Source of the DNA: JAJPKK01 sp963844635
GTDB lineage: Bacteria > Pseudomonadota > Alphaproteobacteria > Rhizobiales > Xanthobacteraceae
Assembly: GCA_963844635.1 (NCBI GenBank)
Contig: CAWJPD010000003.1
Coordinates: 806,001 to 870,000 of the forward strand
Direction of reading: 5' to 3'
DNA length: 64,000 nucleotides
Shown here piece after piece: positions 18,399 through 28,129 of this stretch. The position numbers and the translations under genes were made by a program. The notes under the pieces were generated by a model. That model worked only from the letters and a program-made list of their open reading frames with translations. It did no database searches and was not told the DNA's origin. Position 1 is the stretch's first letter; every line of letters begins with the position of its first letter.

Positions 18399-19391
18399 TC
18401 ATTCAATGATTTCGTCGGCGAGCGCGGAGAGCGTGGGGGGCACCTGGATGCCGATCGACTTGGCTGCTTTGAGGTTTATTGCAAAGAAGAACTTGGTCGT
18501 CTGAAACACGGGCAGTTCTGAGGGTTTTTCGCCTTTGAGAATCCGTGCGGTATAGGTACCGGCTTGGCGATAAATTTCGTCATTATCCGGTCCGTAGCTC
18601 ATCAGTGCCCCGGCATAGGCGGACTCCCTTACGGAATTGATCATAGGAATTGAGTTGCGTGTTGCCCACGCGATGATCCGGTCGCTCACATTGCCGAGGA
18701 ACACGTCGGGAGCAACCAATAAGGCCTCCACGTGCATTTCGTTCATTGCGCCAAAGGCCGCGTTGATCTCGGCATCTGTGCTGGCCTTGAAAATACTGAT
18801 GCGCTGACCGACCGAAACTGCGCCTTGTTCGACATCTGTAACCTGCGATTCGGAATTCACATTATTTGGATTTGTAAGAACGGCAATCAAACCCGCCTTG
18901 GGCACCATTTCCCGCAGCAGGCCAAGGCGTTTGGATTCGGTCGTATTGAGAAGGCGCACGCCGGTGACATTGCCACCGGGGCGGTTATAGCTCGCCACCA
19001 AACCGAGTCGGACCGGATCGCCGCCGCCGACATAAACAATTGGAATTGTCGCTGTTGCGGCTTTCGCCGCCGCGGCAAAATTGCTTCCAGCAGATGCCAC
19101 GAGCACGCTCACTCGTCGCTCGACCAGTTCAGTCGCAAGCGCCTGCGCTTGATCAAGCCGGCCTTCGGCCCATCGGTACTCAATCGCGACATTGCGGCCG
19201 ATGACGAAACCGGTCTCATTGAGAGCGTGGTTGAACGAGGTGAAAAGTTGTCTCCCTCGTTCTTCTGTCAAGCCGCTCAACCACCCGATCACCGGCATTG
19301 ACCGCTGTTGCCCGCGCGCGGCGATCAATCCGAGGATCGTCGAAGCCGCAATACCACCGCCCGCCGCGATGAAGTCGCGCCGTCCAATCAT
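18399..19391 (-). CDS. ABC transporter substrate-binding protein (PF04392 type), paralogue 1
   Basis: 330 residues with a twin-arginine-like N-terminus (MIGRRDFIAAGGGIAAS) and the fold of the ABC_sub_bind family (VIGWLSG, DPVRLGLVASYNRPGGNVTGV, LMSYGPDNDEIYRQAGTYTARILKGEKPSELPV). Ligands in this family are mostly unknown; some bind amino acids. It is the last of three tandem paralogues on the minus strand and overlaps the preceding one by ATGA. No permease or ATPase gene is present in the window, so it is an orphan binding protein. Confidence 0.88.
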   Translation of the reverse strand: MIGRRDFIAAGGGIAASTILGLIAARGQQRSMPVIGWLSGLTEERGRQLFTSFNHALNETGFVIGRNVAIEYRWAEGRLDQAQALATELVERRVSVLVASAGSNFAAAAKAATATIPIVYVGGGDPVRLGLVASYNRPGGNVTGVRLLNTTESKRLGLLREMVPKAGLIAVLTNPNNVNSESQVTDVEQGAVSVGQRISIFKASTDAEINAAFGAMNEMHVEALLVAPDVFLGNVSDRIIAWATRNSIPMINSVRESAYAGALMSYGPDNDEIYRQAGTYTARILKGEKPSELPVFQTTKFFFAINLKAAKSIGIQVPPTLSALADEIIE

Positions 19392-20172
19392 TCGATCACC
19401 TTATCGGCGCGGACCAGAAAAGTTTCGGGGATCGTGAGGCCGATCGCCCTCGCAGTTATGAGGTTGACGACCATTTCGTATCGGACCGGCGCCTGCACAG
19501 GGAGGTTGGTCGGTTTTTCGCCCCTGAGGATGCGATCGACGTAGCCGGCCGCCTGCCGGAATTGGTCGAGATAATCAGGCCCGTAAGAAATCAGACCGCC
19601 GTCGCGGACAAAACCAGAGAGGGTGAAAAAGGCAGGCAGGCGGCGCTGTGACGCGGCAGCGATGATCCGCCCATGATGGGCCGTCGTATAATCATCGCTT
19701 ATGACGATTAGGCCGCCATGCGGTTCGCCCGCGAGCGTCTCCAAAGTGTTCTCAAGCTCACTATCATTGCGAACAGGGGCCTCAATGAGTTCCACTTTAT
19801 GGGCGGCTGCGGCACCCTGAGCATAAGGGAGAAACGATGTTGCATAGCTGCCGGTCTGGGGATTGTAGAGGAACGCCATTCGCGTAACTTGCGGGGCGAT
19901 CTCCTTAAGCAATTCGAGATATTTGCCGCCCAGCGACGGCGGCGGAGCGATGAAGCCCGTGATATTACCACTGGGCCGCCCCATGTTCGCGACAAAGCGG
20001 AGGGCGACCGGATCGTTCACAATGGCAAATACGATGGGCGTAGAGCGAGTGAGCGGTCCTAATGCTTCCAAAGCTGGTGCGCCAACCGCGAGGAAGACGT
20101 CCGGTCGCAACCCGACCAGCTCCGCGGCTAGCGTCTGATATCGATTAACGTCGCCGACTCCCGGCCAGCGGT

Positions 20173-21603
20173 GGTGCCGTCGCGGGGTTGGTAGGAAATG
20201 AGGGTGGCGTAGTCTCCGAGGTGATCAACCTCGAATCATCCGGCGTTGAAGCGCCGGACCGGAGACCACGCCATGACGAGCGTTACCACGAAGCCTGATT
20301 GTTCACAGCCTGCATCCGAGATGGCTGTTGATCTTTTCGACAGCTGGTTCGATCCGATCGAGAGCGAGGTCCGCGCGCGGGCACGCGCGTTCATCGAAGA
20401 GCTGATCCGCGGCGAACTCGACGATGCGCTGGCGCGGCCGCGTTACGAACGAAGCAAGAAGGCCGCCGATGAAGGCAGAACGGCCGTGACGGGTCACCGC
20501 CACGGCAGCCGGACGCGATCGTTGACCGGGACCTTCGGACCGATCGAGATCGAGGTGCCGCGAGCCAGGCTGGACACGCCCGAAGGCAAGACGACGGAAT
20601 GGAAGAGCCAGGCGCTGCGGGCCTATCAGCGCCGGACGCTGGCCGCCGATGCGCTGATCGCGAGCACGTACCTCTCTGGCACCAATACGCGCCGGGTGCG
20701 GCGTGCGCTGATGGCGCTGTTTGGCGGCGCCGTTGGCAAGGACACGGTGAGCCGGACGTGGCGCAAGGTGAAGAGCGACTGGGACGCCTGGAATGGCCGC
20801 TCGCTTGCCGAGGAGCCGATTGTGCGGCTCATTCTCGACGGCACGGTGGTGCGTGTGCGGGCTCGACCGCAAAGCGACCTCGATCTCGCTTCTCGTCGTC
20901 CTCGGCGTGCGGGCGGACGGCCAGAAGGTGCTGCTCGCGATCAAAAGCATGGGAGGAGAGAGCGCCGAGGCGTGGCGCACCGTCCTCGACGATCTCATCA
21001 CGCGCGGACTGCGGCGGCCGGAGTTCCTCATCGTCGACGGCGCGCCGGGCCTCGACAAGGCGATTGCTGCCGTCTGGGCCGGTGTGCCCGTGCAGCGCTG
21101 CACCGTCCACAAGCACAGAAACCTGCTGGCGCACGCGCCCAAACGTCTGCATGATGAAATCACCGCCGACTACACCGATGTGATCTACGCGCCGACGCGT
21201 GAAGAGATCGAGACACGCCGCAAGGCCTTCATTCGCAAGTGGCGCCTCAAACATCGCGCCGTCGCCGACAGCCTGGAGGAAGCGGGTGAGCGCTTGTTCG
21301 CCTTCACGCGACTGCCCCCGACCCAATGGCGCAGCGTGCGCACCACGAATGCGATCGAGCGGCTGCACGAGGAGTTCAAGCGGCGGATCAAGACGCAGAC
21401 CGTGCTGCCGTCAGCAGACACCGCCGCCATGTTGTTCTGGGCGCTGCTTGCATCCGGTCAGATCAACATGCGCAAGGTCGACGGCTGGCAAACGCTCGCC
21501 ACCAAACCAATCGATCAGCCGATTGACCTCGCCGCCTGAGACGATACCTTCATATGATCGGAGAGCGCGCCACACCAATTCCAACCACATCCCGGACGGC
21601 ACC
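20173..21603 (+). mobile_element. IS256-family insertion sequence
   Basis: 1431-bp element. Terminal inverted repeats of about 35 bp begin GGTGCCGTC at both ends. An 8-bp direct duplication CCAGCGGT flanks it (20165-20172 and 21604-21611). It contains one Mutator-type transposase gene. The clean duplication, well-preserved ends and restorable target gene point to a recent insertion. Confidence 0.93.
20273..21539 (+). CDS. IS256/Mutator-family DDE transposase (one frameshift)
   Basis: About 420 residues when the frame is corrected. The N-terminal half runs to RLILDGTVVRVR (first catalytic Asp region). An extra G in CGGGC near 20862 shifts the frame; the continuation LDRKATSISLLVVLGVRADG carries FLIVDGAPGLDKAI (second Asp) and the conserved RTTNAIERLHEEFKRR (catalytic Glu). 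The start at 20273 opens MTSVTTKPDC. Whether the frameshift is real or a sequencing error is open; homopolymer indels recur throughout this window. Confidence 0.9.
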
Positions 21604-21827
21604 CCAGCGGTAATCGATCCCGACATTGCTGCCATCCGTCCATCCCAACTTCTGAAGGCCCTGCTCAAAGGCAGTTCTAAATGATTGTCCCGCCTGATCG
21701 CCCTCATCGCCCGTCATCAGGGCGCCGATGCGCCGGATGCGGCTCGACTGCTGGGCGCGCGCCACGAGGGGCGAAAGCGCCACGCCACCAACGCCCGCGA
21801 TGAAATCCCGCCGTCGCATTGCTCCCC

Positions 21828-22822
21828 CTATTCGATGACTTCGGTAGCGCGAAGCAGCGTCGCAGTCGGCACGTCGATGCCGAGCGCCTTCGCCGTTTTG
21901 AGGTTGAGCACCATCTCGATCCGAGTGGACTGCTGTACCGGCAGATCAGCAGGTTTCTCGCCTTTGAGGATGCGCCCAACATAGGTGCCGGCCAGACGCC
22001 ATGCATCAGTCAAGCTCGCCCCATAGTTCATGAGACCGCCGGCTTCCACCCACTCACGTTCCGGGTAGATCGCGGGCACTGAATAAAGGGCCGCCAAGTT
22101 CACGATTTTGGTGAGTTGATCGAAGAAAAATCCGTCGCCGAGCACTACGAGTGCATTGATGCGTCGACCGACAAGGATTGCGAAAGCTGCTTCGATTTCG
22201 GCTGGCGTGCTCGCATTCAGCAACGTCAAGCGCAGCCCGAGAACTCGCGCCGCTACCTCCGCTTCTTTGATTGGTTTTGGTTCGCGGGATTGGTCGAATT
22301 GACGAGTAAGCCGATCGTTGTGACCGCGGGCACGATTTCATGCAGCAGCTGAACACGTTTTGAGTTTAACTCTTGAGCGAGAAAGGTCGCGCCGGTAATG
22401 TTGCCGCTTGGCCGGTTTAGGGTCGCAACGAGGCCATACTCGACCGGGTCGCCACCGATTGCAAATACGATCGGAGTCGTTGTTGCTGCCGCCTTTGCGG
22501 CCAGCGCAGCGGCATCGCCGCTTGCAAAGATGGCGGCAACCCGGTGAAGCAGAAGCTCCGCGGTCAACGCCGGCAGGCGCCCGAACTGCGTATCCGCATT
22601 TCGATGGAAAATTTCGACATTTTGTCCATCATTATAGCCCTGTTCGCTGAGGCCTCGACGGAATGCGGTGAACATCGCGGCTCCGCTGCTCGCCCCTCCG
22701 GGGTTGATATACCCGATGACCGGACGCTGCTGCGTCCGCGCCCTAAGCGGCCATGCAATCGGCAAAGTTGCCGCTCCAGCCGCAAGCTTTATGACATCGC
22801 GCCGACCAACAAATTTGGGCAT
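21828..22822 (-). CDS. ABC substrate-binding protein (PF04392 type), paralogue 3 (one frameshift)
   Basis: First of three tandem paralogues. The N-part (MPKFVGRRDVIKLAAGAATL, VIGYINPGG, DPVEYGLVATLNRPSGNITGA) reads to about 22250. The C-part (LTLLNASTPAEIEAAFAIL, LMNYGASLTDAWRLAGTYVGRILKGEKPADLPV) lies in another frame. One missing C in the AACCAAAACC region would join them into about 331 residues, matching its paralogues. The tail of each paralogue (GRILKGEKP.DLPVQ) is nearly the same, so they arose by tandem duplication. Confidence 0.83.
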
Positions 22823-23017
22823 TCGCCCCCCGGAAACGGGTCATCGCAACCATACCACGTTTCAATCATTCGTTGTGACGGAGGCGAAGCTCATTATTGG
22901 CCTTACGCCGGCTTCGACCTGAAGCGCAGACCGTTATCGGCAGACCAGATGCTGGGCCATGCGGCGCAGAGCCAAGTTACGGGTGCGCCGCCAATCTGAC
23001 GCACCTCCAAAAAGAAA

Positions 23018-23054
23018 CGGGCGCGGTCCCGTCCAGCAGACGAAAGCGCGCCCG
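23018..23054 (-). terminator. Putative intrinsic terminator of the propeller/cytochrome gene
   Basis: Arms CGGGCGCG and CGCGCCCG (23018-23025 and 23047-23054) about 27 bp past the stop codon at 23081 on the minus strand, followed on that strand by TTTCTTTTTGG. The long loop lowers confidence. Confidence 0.5.
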
Positions 23055-23080
23055 AAACTGGTCAGACGGTCAAGCTCCGA

Positions 23081-24715
23081 TTAGGGCTGAACCTCGACGA
23101 AGCCGAGCCGCGCGGCGGTGTCGCCGCTGAAGAAGACCCGGTTCGGATTGGTCGGGTCGATGTCGATGCGCCGCGGGTCGGATTGCGACTCCGGCAGCGG
23201 ATACTCGGTCCACTCCTTGGTCGTCGGGTTGAAGCGGGCGATCTTGTCGACCTTGTGCTCGCTGACCCAGATCAAATTGTTCTTCTTGTCGACGACGACC
23301 GAGTAGTTGCCGGCATTCGGCGTCGGCGGCGAGTAGATCGTCATTTCCTTGGTCTTGTAATCGATCTTCATGAGCTTGCCGGCCTGCCACAATGCCACCC
23401 ACAGGTCGCCATTGCCGTCGGTGTTCATGCGGCGCGGGAAGGCGTGACCCTCGGTGTAGGGGATCGCGTATTCGTCAACCTTGCCGCTGACCGGATCGAG
23501 ACGGGCCATCTTGTCGATGTTGTCCTCTGCCCACCACACCGAGCCGTCGCCGGCAACCGCGATCCCGTAGGCGCCCGGCTCCTTCTTGCCGCCGGCGCTC
23601 GGCGACTCGTGGAATTTGAATTCCGCGCTTTCCGGATTGAGTTCGCGCACCTCCTTGCCCGCTCCCGTCGCATAAATCTTGCCGTTCGGGGCGATGGACA
23701 TGCTGTTGCCGCCAGCATTGCCATGGCCGCGCGGCCACTGGAAGCTGGAGAACTTGTTATACTTCGTGTCGTAGCTCAGCCAACGTCCATTGGGGCCATC
23801 AGCGACCCACAATATGCCGTTTTTGTCGATCTGCGGGTTGCCGAGCCTCTGCCGGTTGGGCGCCGCCGGTCCGGGCGGCAAGCCGATCTCGGTGAATTCG
23901 TAGCTCGCGGGATCGAAACGGCCCAATTTGCCTGCGCGTTCCGCCACCCAGGCATTGCCTTGCGGATCGGCAGCCGTGTCGTGCGGTTCGGCATAGTGAT
24001 TATCGAGATCGTACGTCACCGCACGGTATTTCAGCGCCTTGCCGGCCAACAGATCGCGCGGCAGGCGGCTATTGGGGTCGGACGGCGTGTCGGGAGTGAA
24101 ATTGGCCGTCAAATAGGCGGCGATCGCGGCAGCGTTGTCATTGCCGATATCCGGAACATTGGAGATCGCCATGATGCCGCGCATGCGCTCGACGGTGTGT
24201 TCCCAATCATCCTTGGTGGTGCGACGCACCACGATTCGCTGAACGTCATGGCAGGTCGTGCAGCGCGCCTCCACCAAATCCTTGCCGGCCCCGGCCGGCA
24301 GGTCGAGCGATACGCTCGGGATCACTTCCTCGGGAAGGCGTTGCGGCCACGCCGGCGCCAGCGCCGGTCCACGCCGGTTGGCGAGGGCGAGATCGACTGA
24401 CGCGCTCTTGTTGGCTTCGACCTTGACCGGTGCGGATTTTGCGCTCTCGAAGTCGCCGCCCACACCCTGGACCGTATATTGGCCCGCCGGCAGGTCCTTG
24501 GCCTGGAAGCGACCCTGCTCGCCGCTCGGAACCATGAAGGTGAGCCGGCGGTCCGCATCGATCAGCTTGACGAGCGCGCCGGTGACGGGCTGGCCGGCCG
24601 CATTCTTGACAACGCCTTGCACGACGCCGTGATCGTTCGCCGCCTGGGCGGCCACCGCCATGGCGCCGAAAGCAACGCCGGCAGCGAGACATCGGGTGAA
24701 AATCCTCAGTGCCAT
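23081..24715 (-). CDS. Exported carboxypeptidase-regulatory/cytochrome c/Vgb-type propeller protein
   Basis: 544 residues from the ATG at 24715 (AGGAGGG upstream). In order: signal peptide (1-26, VAAQA), a carboxypeptidase-regulatory-like beta domain (GVVQGVVKNAAGQPVTGALVKL), a cytochrome c segment with one haem site CTTCH (near residue 157), and a large beta-propeller like virginiamycin B lyase/streptogramin lyase (repeats such as LGRFDPASYEFTEIGLP, MARLDPVSGKVDEYAIP, IARFNPTTKEWTEYPLP). The haem suggests electron transfer linked to a propeller-bound substrate in the periplasm; the reaction is unknown. A palindromic repeat lies upstream. Confidence 0.82.
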   Translation of the reverse strand: MALRIFTRCLAAGVAFGAMAVAAQAANDHGVVQGVVKNAAGQPVTGALVKLIDADRRLTFMVPSGEQGRFQAKDLPAGQYTVQGVGGDFESAKSAPVKVEANKSASVDLALANRRGPALAPAWPQRLPEEVIPSVSLDLPAGAGKDLVEARCTTCHDVQRIVVRRTTKDDWEHTVERMRGIMAISNVPDIGNDNAAAIAAYLTANFTPDTPSDPNSRLPRDLLAGKALKYRAVTYDLDNHYAEPHDTAADPQGNAWVAERAGKLGRFDPASYEFTEIGLPPGPAAPNRQRLGNPQIDKNGILWVADGPNGRWLSYDTKYNKFSSFQWPRGHGNAGGNSMSIAPNGKIYATGAGKEVRELNPESAEFKFHESPSAGGKKEPGAYGIAVAGDGSVWWAEDNIDKMARLDPVSGKVDEYAIPYTEGHAFPRRMNTDGNGDLWVALWQAGKLMKIDYKTKEMTIYSPPTPNAGNYSVVVDKKNNLIWVSEHKVDKIARFNPTTKEWTEYPLPESQSDPRRIDIDPTNPNRVFFSGDTAARLGFVEVQP

Positions 24716-24893
24716 CTTCTTCCCTCCTGCGGCGCCGTTCCGGCGCATCGCTCTGTGGCCGATTCGATTTTCCAGTAATTGGCCGGACCAACGCGCGCCA
24801 CTCTATCGGATTTGCGTGCGATTTCCAGTTCCCGATAGAGGCATTTCGAATTCCGGATCGGGCGCCGGCCCGCTGTCCCGCATTGAACAAAAA

Positions 24894-25086
24894 ACCCTCT
24901 CCCCGTCGTGGGCCGTCGTGGGAGAGGGTGCCGAGCGCGACCGCGCTCGGCGGGTAGGGGTAAGTTTCACAAGGCGAACCGATGAACGTTTGCCCAACCG
25001 CGAGAAGGACTGCAGCAAAAACGGAAACGATTTTCCCCCTCATCCGGCGCGCTCCGCGCACCACCTTCTCCCGCCAGGGGAGAAGG
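24894..25086. repeat. Mosaic palindromic repeat region
   Basis: Three hairpins in succession: ACCCTCTCCC/GGGAGAGGGT (24894-24929), GCCGAGCGCG/CGCGCTCGGC (24930-24951), and CCTTCTCCC/GGGAGAAGG (25064-25086). The style is that of common rhizobial extragenic repeats. It occupies most of the roughly 400-bp gap between two minus-strand genes. Confidence 0.7.
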
Positions 25087-25114
25087 ATTTTAGCAGGCGC
25101 CAAACCTTCGTCTC

Positions 25115-27526
25115 TCAAGTTACTCGGGCGCTTGCGGCTGCTGGTGCCGAAGCGGCTTGCCGTGCTTTTGCCTCGGCAATTGTCTGCCAGACCTGAAACG
25201 GCGATGCCGGCATTTTCAGGTCGCGCACGCCGTAATCCCGCAACGCGTCGACGATGGCGCTGACCATGACGGCCGGCGCCGCCGTCGTGCCGCCTTCCCC
25301 GCCCGCCTTGATGCCGAGCGGGTTGGTGGGGGAGAGGACTTCGGCGATCCGGGTCGTGAAGGAAGGCACCATATCGGCACGCGGCATCGCGTAATCCATC
25401 AGCGACCCGGACAGCAGCTGGCCGGAATCCGGATCGAGCGCGATCGCCTCCCACATCGCCTGACCTACCCCCTGGACGATCGCGCCATGTGTCTGCCCAT
25501 CCACGATCAGCGGATTGATGCAGCGCCCGACATCGTCGACGCAGGCATACCGCGCGATCACCACCTCGCCGGTTTCGGGGTCGACCTCGACCTCGCAGAT
25601 CGCGCAGCCATTCGGAAACACCGGTTCATGCATCTCGTTGTCGGTGACCACGGCGAGACCATCGGCAAGCTCCGGGGGCAGCTTGCCTGCGTCCTTGAGG
25701 CGGACCGCCTCCGCGGCGAGTTCGAAGAGGTCGAAGGTGCGGTTGGTCTCGCGCGCGGAGAAACGCCCCTCGGTAAACAGGACGCGATCGGGCGTGGTCT
25801 CGAGTGCTAACGCCACGAGACGCTTGCCCTTGTCGATGAGATCGGCGGCGCTCTTGGAAAACACCGTCGCCGCGTGGCGCATCGAGCGGCCGGAATGGGA
25901 GCCACCGCCAATTTTCACCACGTCGGTGTCGCCGAGGATGATGTTCACCTGTTCGACCGACACGCCGACAAGGTCCGACACCACCTGGGCAAAGCTCGTT
26001 TCGTGCCCTTGGCCGGCGGGCTGGGTGCCGATGACGACATCGACGCGGCGCTCCGGGCGGACCGTGATGCGCGCCTGCTCCTTCGGCGCGCCGATCGAGG
26101 ATTCCACGTAATTCGCGAGGCCACGGCCGAGAAGCCTGCCCCTACGGCGTGCTTCCCGCCGGCGCGCCGAAAATCCATTCCAGTCGGCGATTTCCATCGC
26201 CGTATCCATGTTCTCTTCGTATCGCCCGCTGTCATAGAGCATGCCGACAGCATTCCGATATGGCATCAGGCGCGGCCGCACGAGGTTCTTTCTGCGCAGG
26301 ACCACGCGGTCGATGCCGAGCTGTGCCGCCGCGGTATCGACGAGGCGCTCGATCGCGAAGGTCACTTCTGGTCGACCGGAGCTGCGATAGGCCTGGGTCG
26401 GCGTGGTGTTGGTATAGACGGCGATCGCGCGCAACGACGCAGCCGGAATGTCATAGGACCCGGTGATCAGACCGGAACCCTTGGAGAGCGGCGACAGCGA
26501 CACGCAACGGGCGCCGACATTGCTGATATTGGTGGCGCGCATCGCGAGGAACCGGCCGTCCTTGCGGATCGCCAGCTCGACCTTGGTGACGAGATCGCGC
26601 CCCTGGTAATCGCTGAGAAAGCATTCCGACCGCGTCGCGGTGAACTTCACCGGACGCTTGAGTTTGCCCGCCGCCCACAGCACAAGGCCGAATTCGACAA
26701 AGACGCGATTGCGGGTGCCGAAATTCCCACCCACGTCGTAAGAAAGTACGCGCAGCCGCTCGGGTGGGAGGCCGAGCACGGCGGAAAGTTCGCTCTTCTG
26801 GCGCACGGCACCACCGCTGCCGGCATGGAGCGTATAGCGTCCCGTCTCGACATCGTATTCGGCCAGCGCGGCACGCGGTTCGAGTGGCACGCCGGTCACC
26901 CGGCCGACGTGAAAGTCCATCGCGACCACATGGTCGGCGGCAGCGAAAGCCTTGTCGGTGGCAACGGCATCGCCAAAGTGCGAGTCGACAAGGATATTGT
27001 CCGGCGTCTCATCCCACACCAGCGGCGCGCCGGGCGCCATCGCGTCTTCCGAATGCAGTACGAAGGGGAGGGGCTCGTATGCCACCTCGACCGCCTCTGC
27101 AGCGTCGAGCGCCTGAGCGAGTGTTTCGGCTACCACCATGGCGACCGGCTCGCCGGCATGTCGCGCCTTGTCGGCCGGCAGCAGCATATGGGGACCGGAG
27201 AACACCGGGCCGCTTCCCGGGGCGGTCAGCCTCATGTCGAACTTGGTCTTCGGCACCGGATCGTGCGGAACGGGTTTCAAGCCGTCGGCGAGACAATCGG
27301 CGCCGCTGAATGTGCCGAGCACGCCGGACATCGCGCGCGCCTTTTCGTAATTTAGGCTGACAATTCGGGCGTGCGGATGCGGCGAGCGAACGATCGCGGC
27401 ATAGCACGTGCGCGGTGCCGAAAAGTCATCGCTGAAGCGGCCCGCGCCCGTGGTCAGACGGGTATCCTCTTTGCGCGGCAGCGGCCGGCCGATAAATTGA
27501 AAATGCGGTGAGTTCGTCTGATCCAT
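25115..27526 (-). CDS. Xanthine dehydrogenase-family molybdopterin-binding subunit (CoxL/aldehyde oxidase-like)
   Basis: 803 residues, full length for the large subunit. The N-domain opens with FIGRPLPRKEDTRLTTGAGRF. Molybdopterin-binding blocks include GGNFGTRN, AYRSSGRPE (active-site loop lacking the Cys of CO dehydrogenase), GTQPAGQGHETSFAQ and the C-terminal GGEGGTTAAP with the catalytic Glu. It therefore belongs to the aldehyde-oxidase-like group rather than true CO dehydrogenases. The usual [2Fe-2S] and FAD subunit genes are not adjacent, so partners must be encoded elsewhere. Substrate unknown. Confidence 0.9.
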   Translation of the reverse strand: MDQTNSPHFQFIGRPLPRKEDTRLTTGAGRFSDDFSAPRTCYAAIVRSPHPHARIVSLNYEKARAMSGVLGTFSGADCLADGLKPVPHDPVPKTKFDMRLTAPGSGPVFSGPHMLLPADKARHAGEPVAMVVAETLAQALDAAEAVEVAYEPLPFVLHSEDAMAPGAPLVWDETPDNILVDSHFGDAVATDKAFAAADHVVAMDFHVGRVTGVPLEPRAALAEYDVETGRYTLHAGSGGAVRQKSELSAVLGLPPERLRVLSYDVGGNFGTRNRVFVEFGLVLWAAGKLKRPVKFTATRSECFLSDYQGRDLVTKVELAIRKDGRFLAMRATNISNVGARCVSLSPLSKGSGLITGSYDIPAASLRAIAVYTNTTPTQAYRSSGRPEVTFAIERLVDTAAAQLGIDRVVLRRKNLVRPRLMPYRNAVGMLYDSGRYEENMDTAMEIADWNGFSARRREARRRGRLLGRGLANYVESSIGAPKEQARITVRPERRVDVVIGTQPAGQGHETSFAQVVSDLVGVSVEQVNIILGDTDVVKIGGGSHSGRSMRHAATVFSKSAADLIDKGKRLVALALETTPDRVLFTEGRFSARETNRTFDLFELAAEAVRLKDAGKLPPELADGLAVVTDNEMHEPVFPNGCAICEVEVDPETGEVVIARYACVDDVGRCINPLIVDGQTHGAIVQGVGQAMWEAIALDPDSGQLLSGSLMDYAMPRADMVPSFTTRIAEVLSPTNPLGIKAGGEGGTTAAPAVMVSAIVDALRDYGVRDLKMPASPFQVWQTIAEAKARQAASAPAAASARVT

Positions 27527-27766
27527 GGCGGGGGCGTGAAATCACAGCGCGTTCGATAGCGCGATCCAGCGTCGGACGACAGCCAAATCTTTTCAGGCCC
27601 TCTTCTACGCGCAACTTTCGCGCGGCGTGGTGTCGATGGCCCCAATGTCGCCAGTGCTGGAATGGATAGTTGGAGGCCCGACGCTTGCGGGCCGCCCAAC
27701 TCCCTGCTGATGATGGATGAGCGCTGCGGAACCTGTACGGAACTAAATAATCCGTTTTGCGCCCAG

Positions 27767-28129
27767 TTATTGGGCTTCAGCGATCACGCTGAGCACCTGT
27801 TTGCTTTTGGGATCGACAAGCATGACCTGCTTCTCAACCATCGCCACTTCGAGGTCTTTCGTCTGTGGGATCAATTGAGCGATCGTGGACGGCACCGCCA
27901 CGAGTTCTATCCCCGGCGGCACCGCGGCGCCCACGGACGCACGAAAACCGGTTGGTGCAGCGTTGTTTTTTTGCGTTTTACTGATGCTCTGGTAAATCGT
28001 GCTTTTCTGCGCCCCCGACAGTTCAAGCGCGGGCGCGGCAGCACTGTCTTGAGTCGGAGTTTGCCCAAACGCAAATCCTGCTGTGAGCGATAACGTTAGC
28101 ACAGGGATGATAAGCCGCTTCGCAATCAT
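27767..28129 (-). CDS. DUF1236-family exported protein downstream of a translation-start array
   Basis: 120 residues from the ATG at 28129: signal peptide (MIAKRLIIPVLTLSLTAGFA, cleavage near FGQ), an Ala/Gln-rich linker, then a DUF1236-like domain (FRASVGAAVPPGIELVAVP to VMLVDPKSKQVLSVIAEA). The family is common in rhizobia and of unknown function. The gene is unusual upstream: eight direct 15-bp repeats each bear a Shine-Dalgarno and an in-frame ATG, so starts at 28144 and at every 15 bp up to 28249 would add one to eight MRGDA units before the signal peptide. The frame remains open to 28348. Confidence 0.75.
   Translation of the reverse strand: MIAKRLIIPVLTLSLTAGFAFGQTPTQDSAAAPALELSGAQKSTIYQSISKTQKNNAAPTGFRASVGAAVPPGIELVAVPSTIAQLIPQTKDLEVAMVEKQVMLVDPKSKQVLSVIAEAQ

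Larger units (their letters stand above)
19388..21819 (-). pseudogene. ABC substrate-binding protein (PF04392 type), paralogue 2, split by an IS256-family element
   Basis: The N-terminal part (21819 down to about 21604: MRRRDFIAGVGGVALSPLVA, then GIDYRW) and the C-terminal part (20172 down to 19388: GDVNRYQTLAAELVGLRPDVF to the end) are separated by the element 20173-21603. Deleting the element plus one copy of the 8-bp target duplication joins the two parts in frame and gives 993 bp (330 codons plus stop), the same length as paralogue 1. The gene was therefore intact before insertion. Its end overlaps paralogue 1 and its start lies 8 bp from the stop of paralogue 3, so the three formed one operon that the insertion probably disrupts. 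Confidence 0.9.

Noticed and set aside
25874..27355. Plus-strand open frame of 493 codons opposite the XDH-type subunit
   Set aside because: Antisense to a well-conserved molybdoenzyme; the translation shows no recognisable domain.
25115..27526. Carbon monoxide dehydrogenase large subunit
   Set aside because: The active-site loop reads AYRSSGRPE and lacks the cysteine characteristic of true form I CO dehydrogenases.
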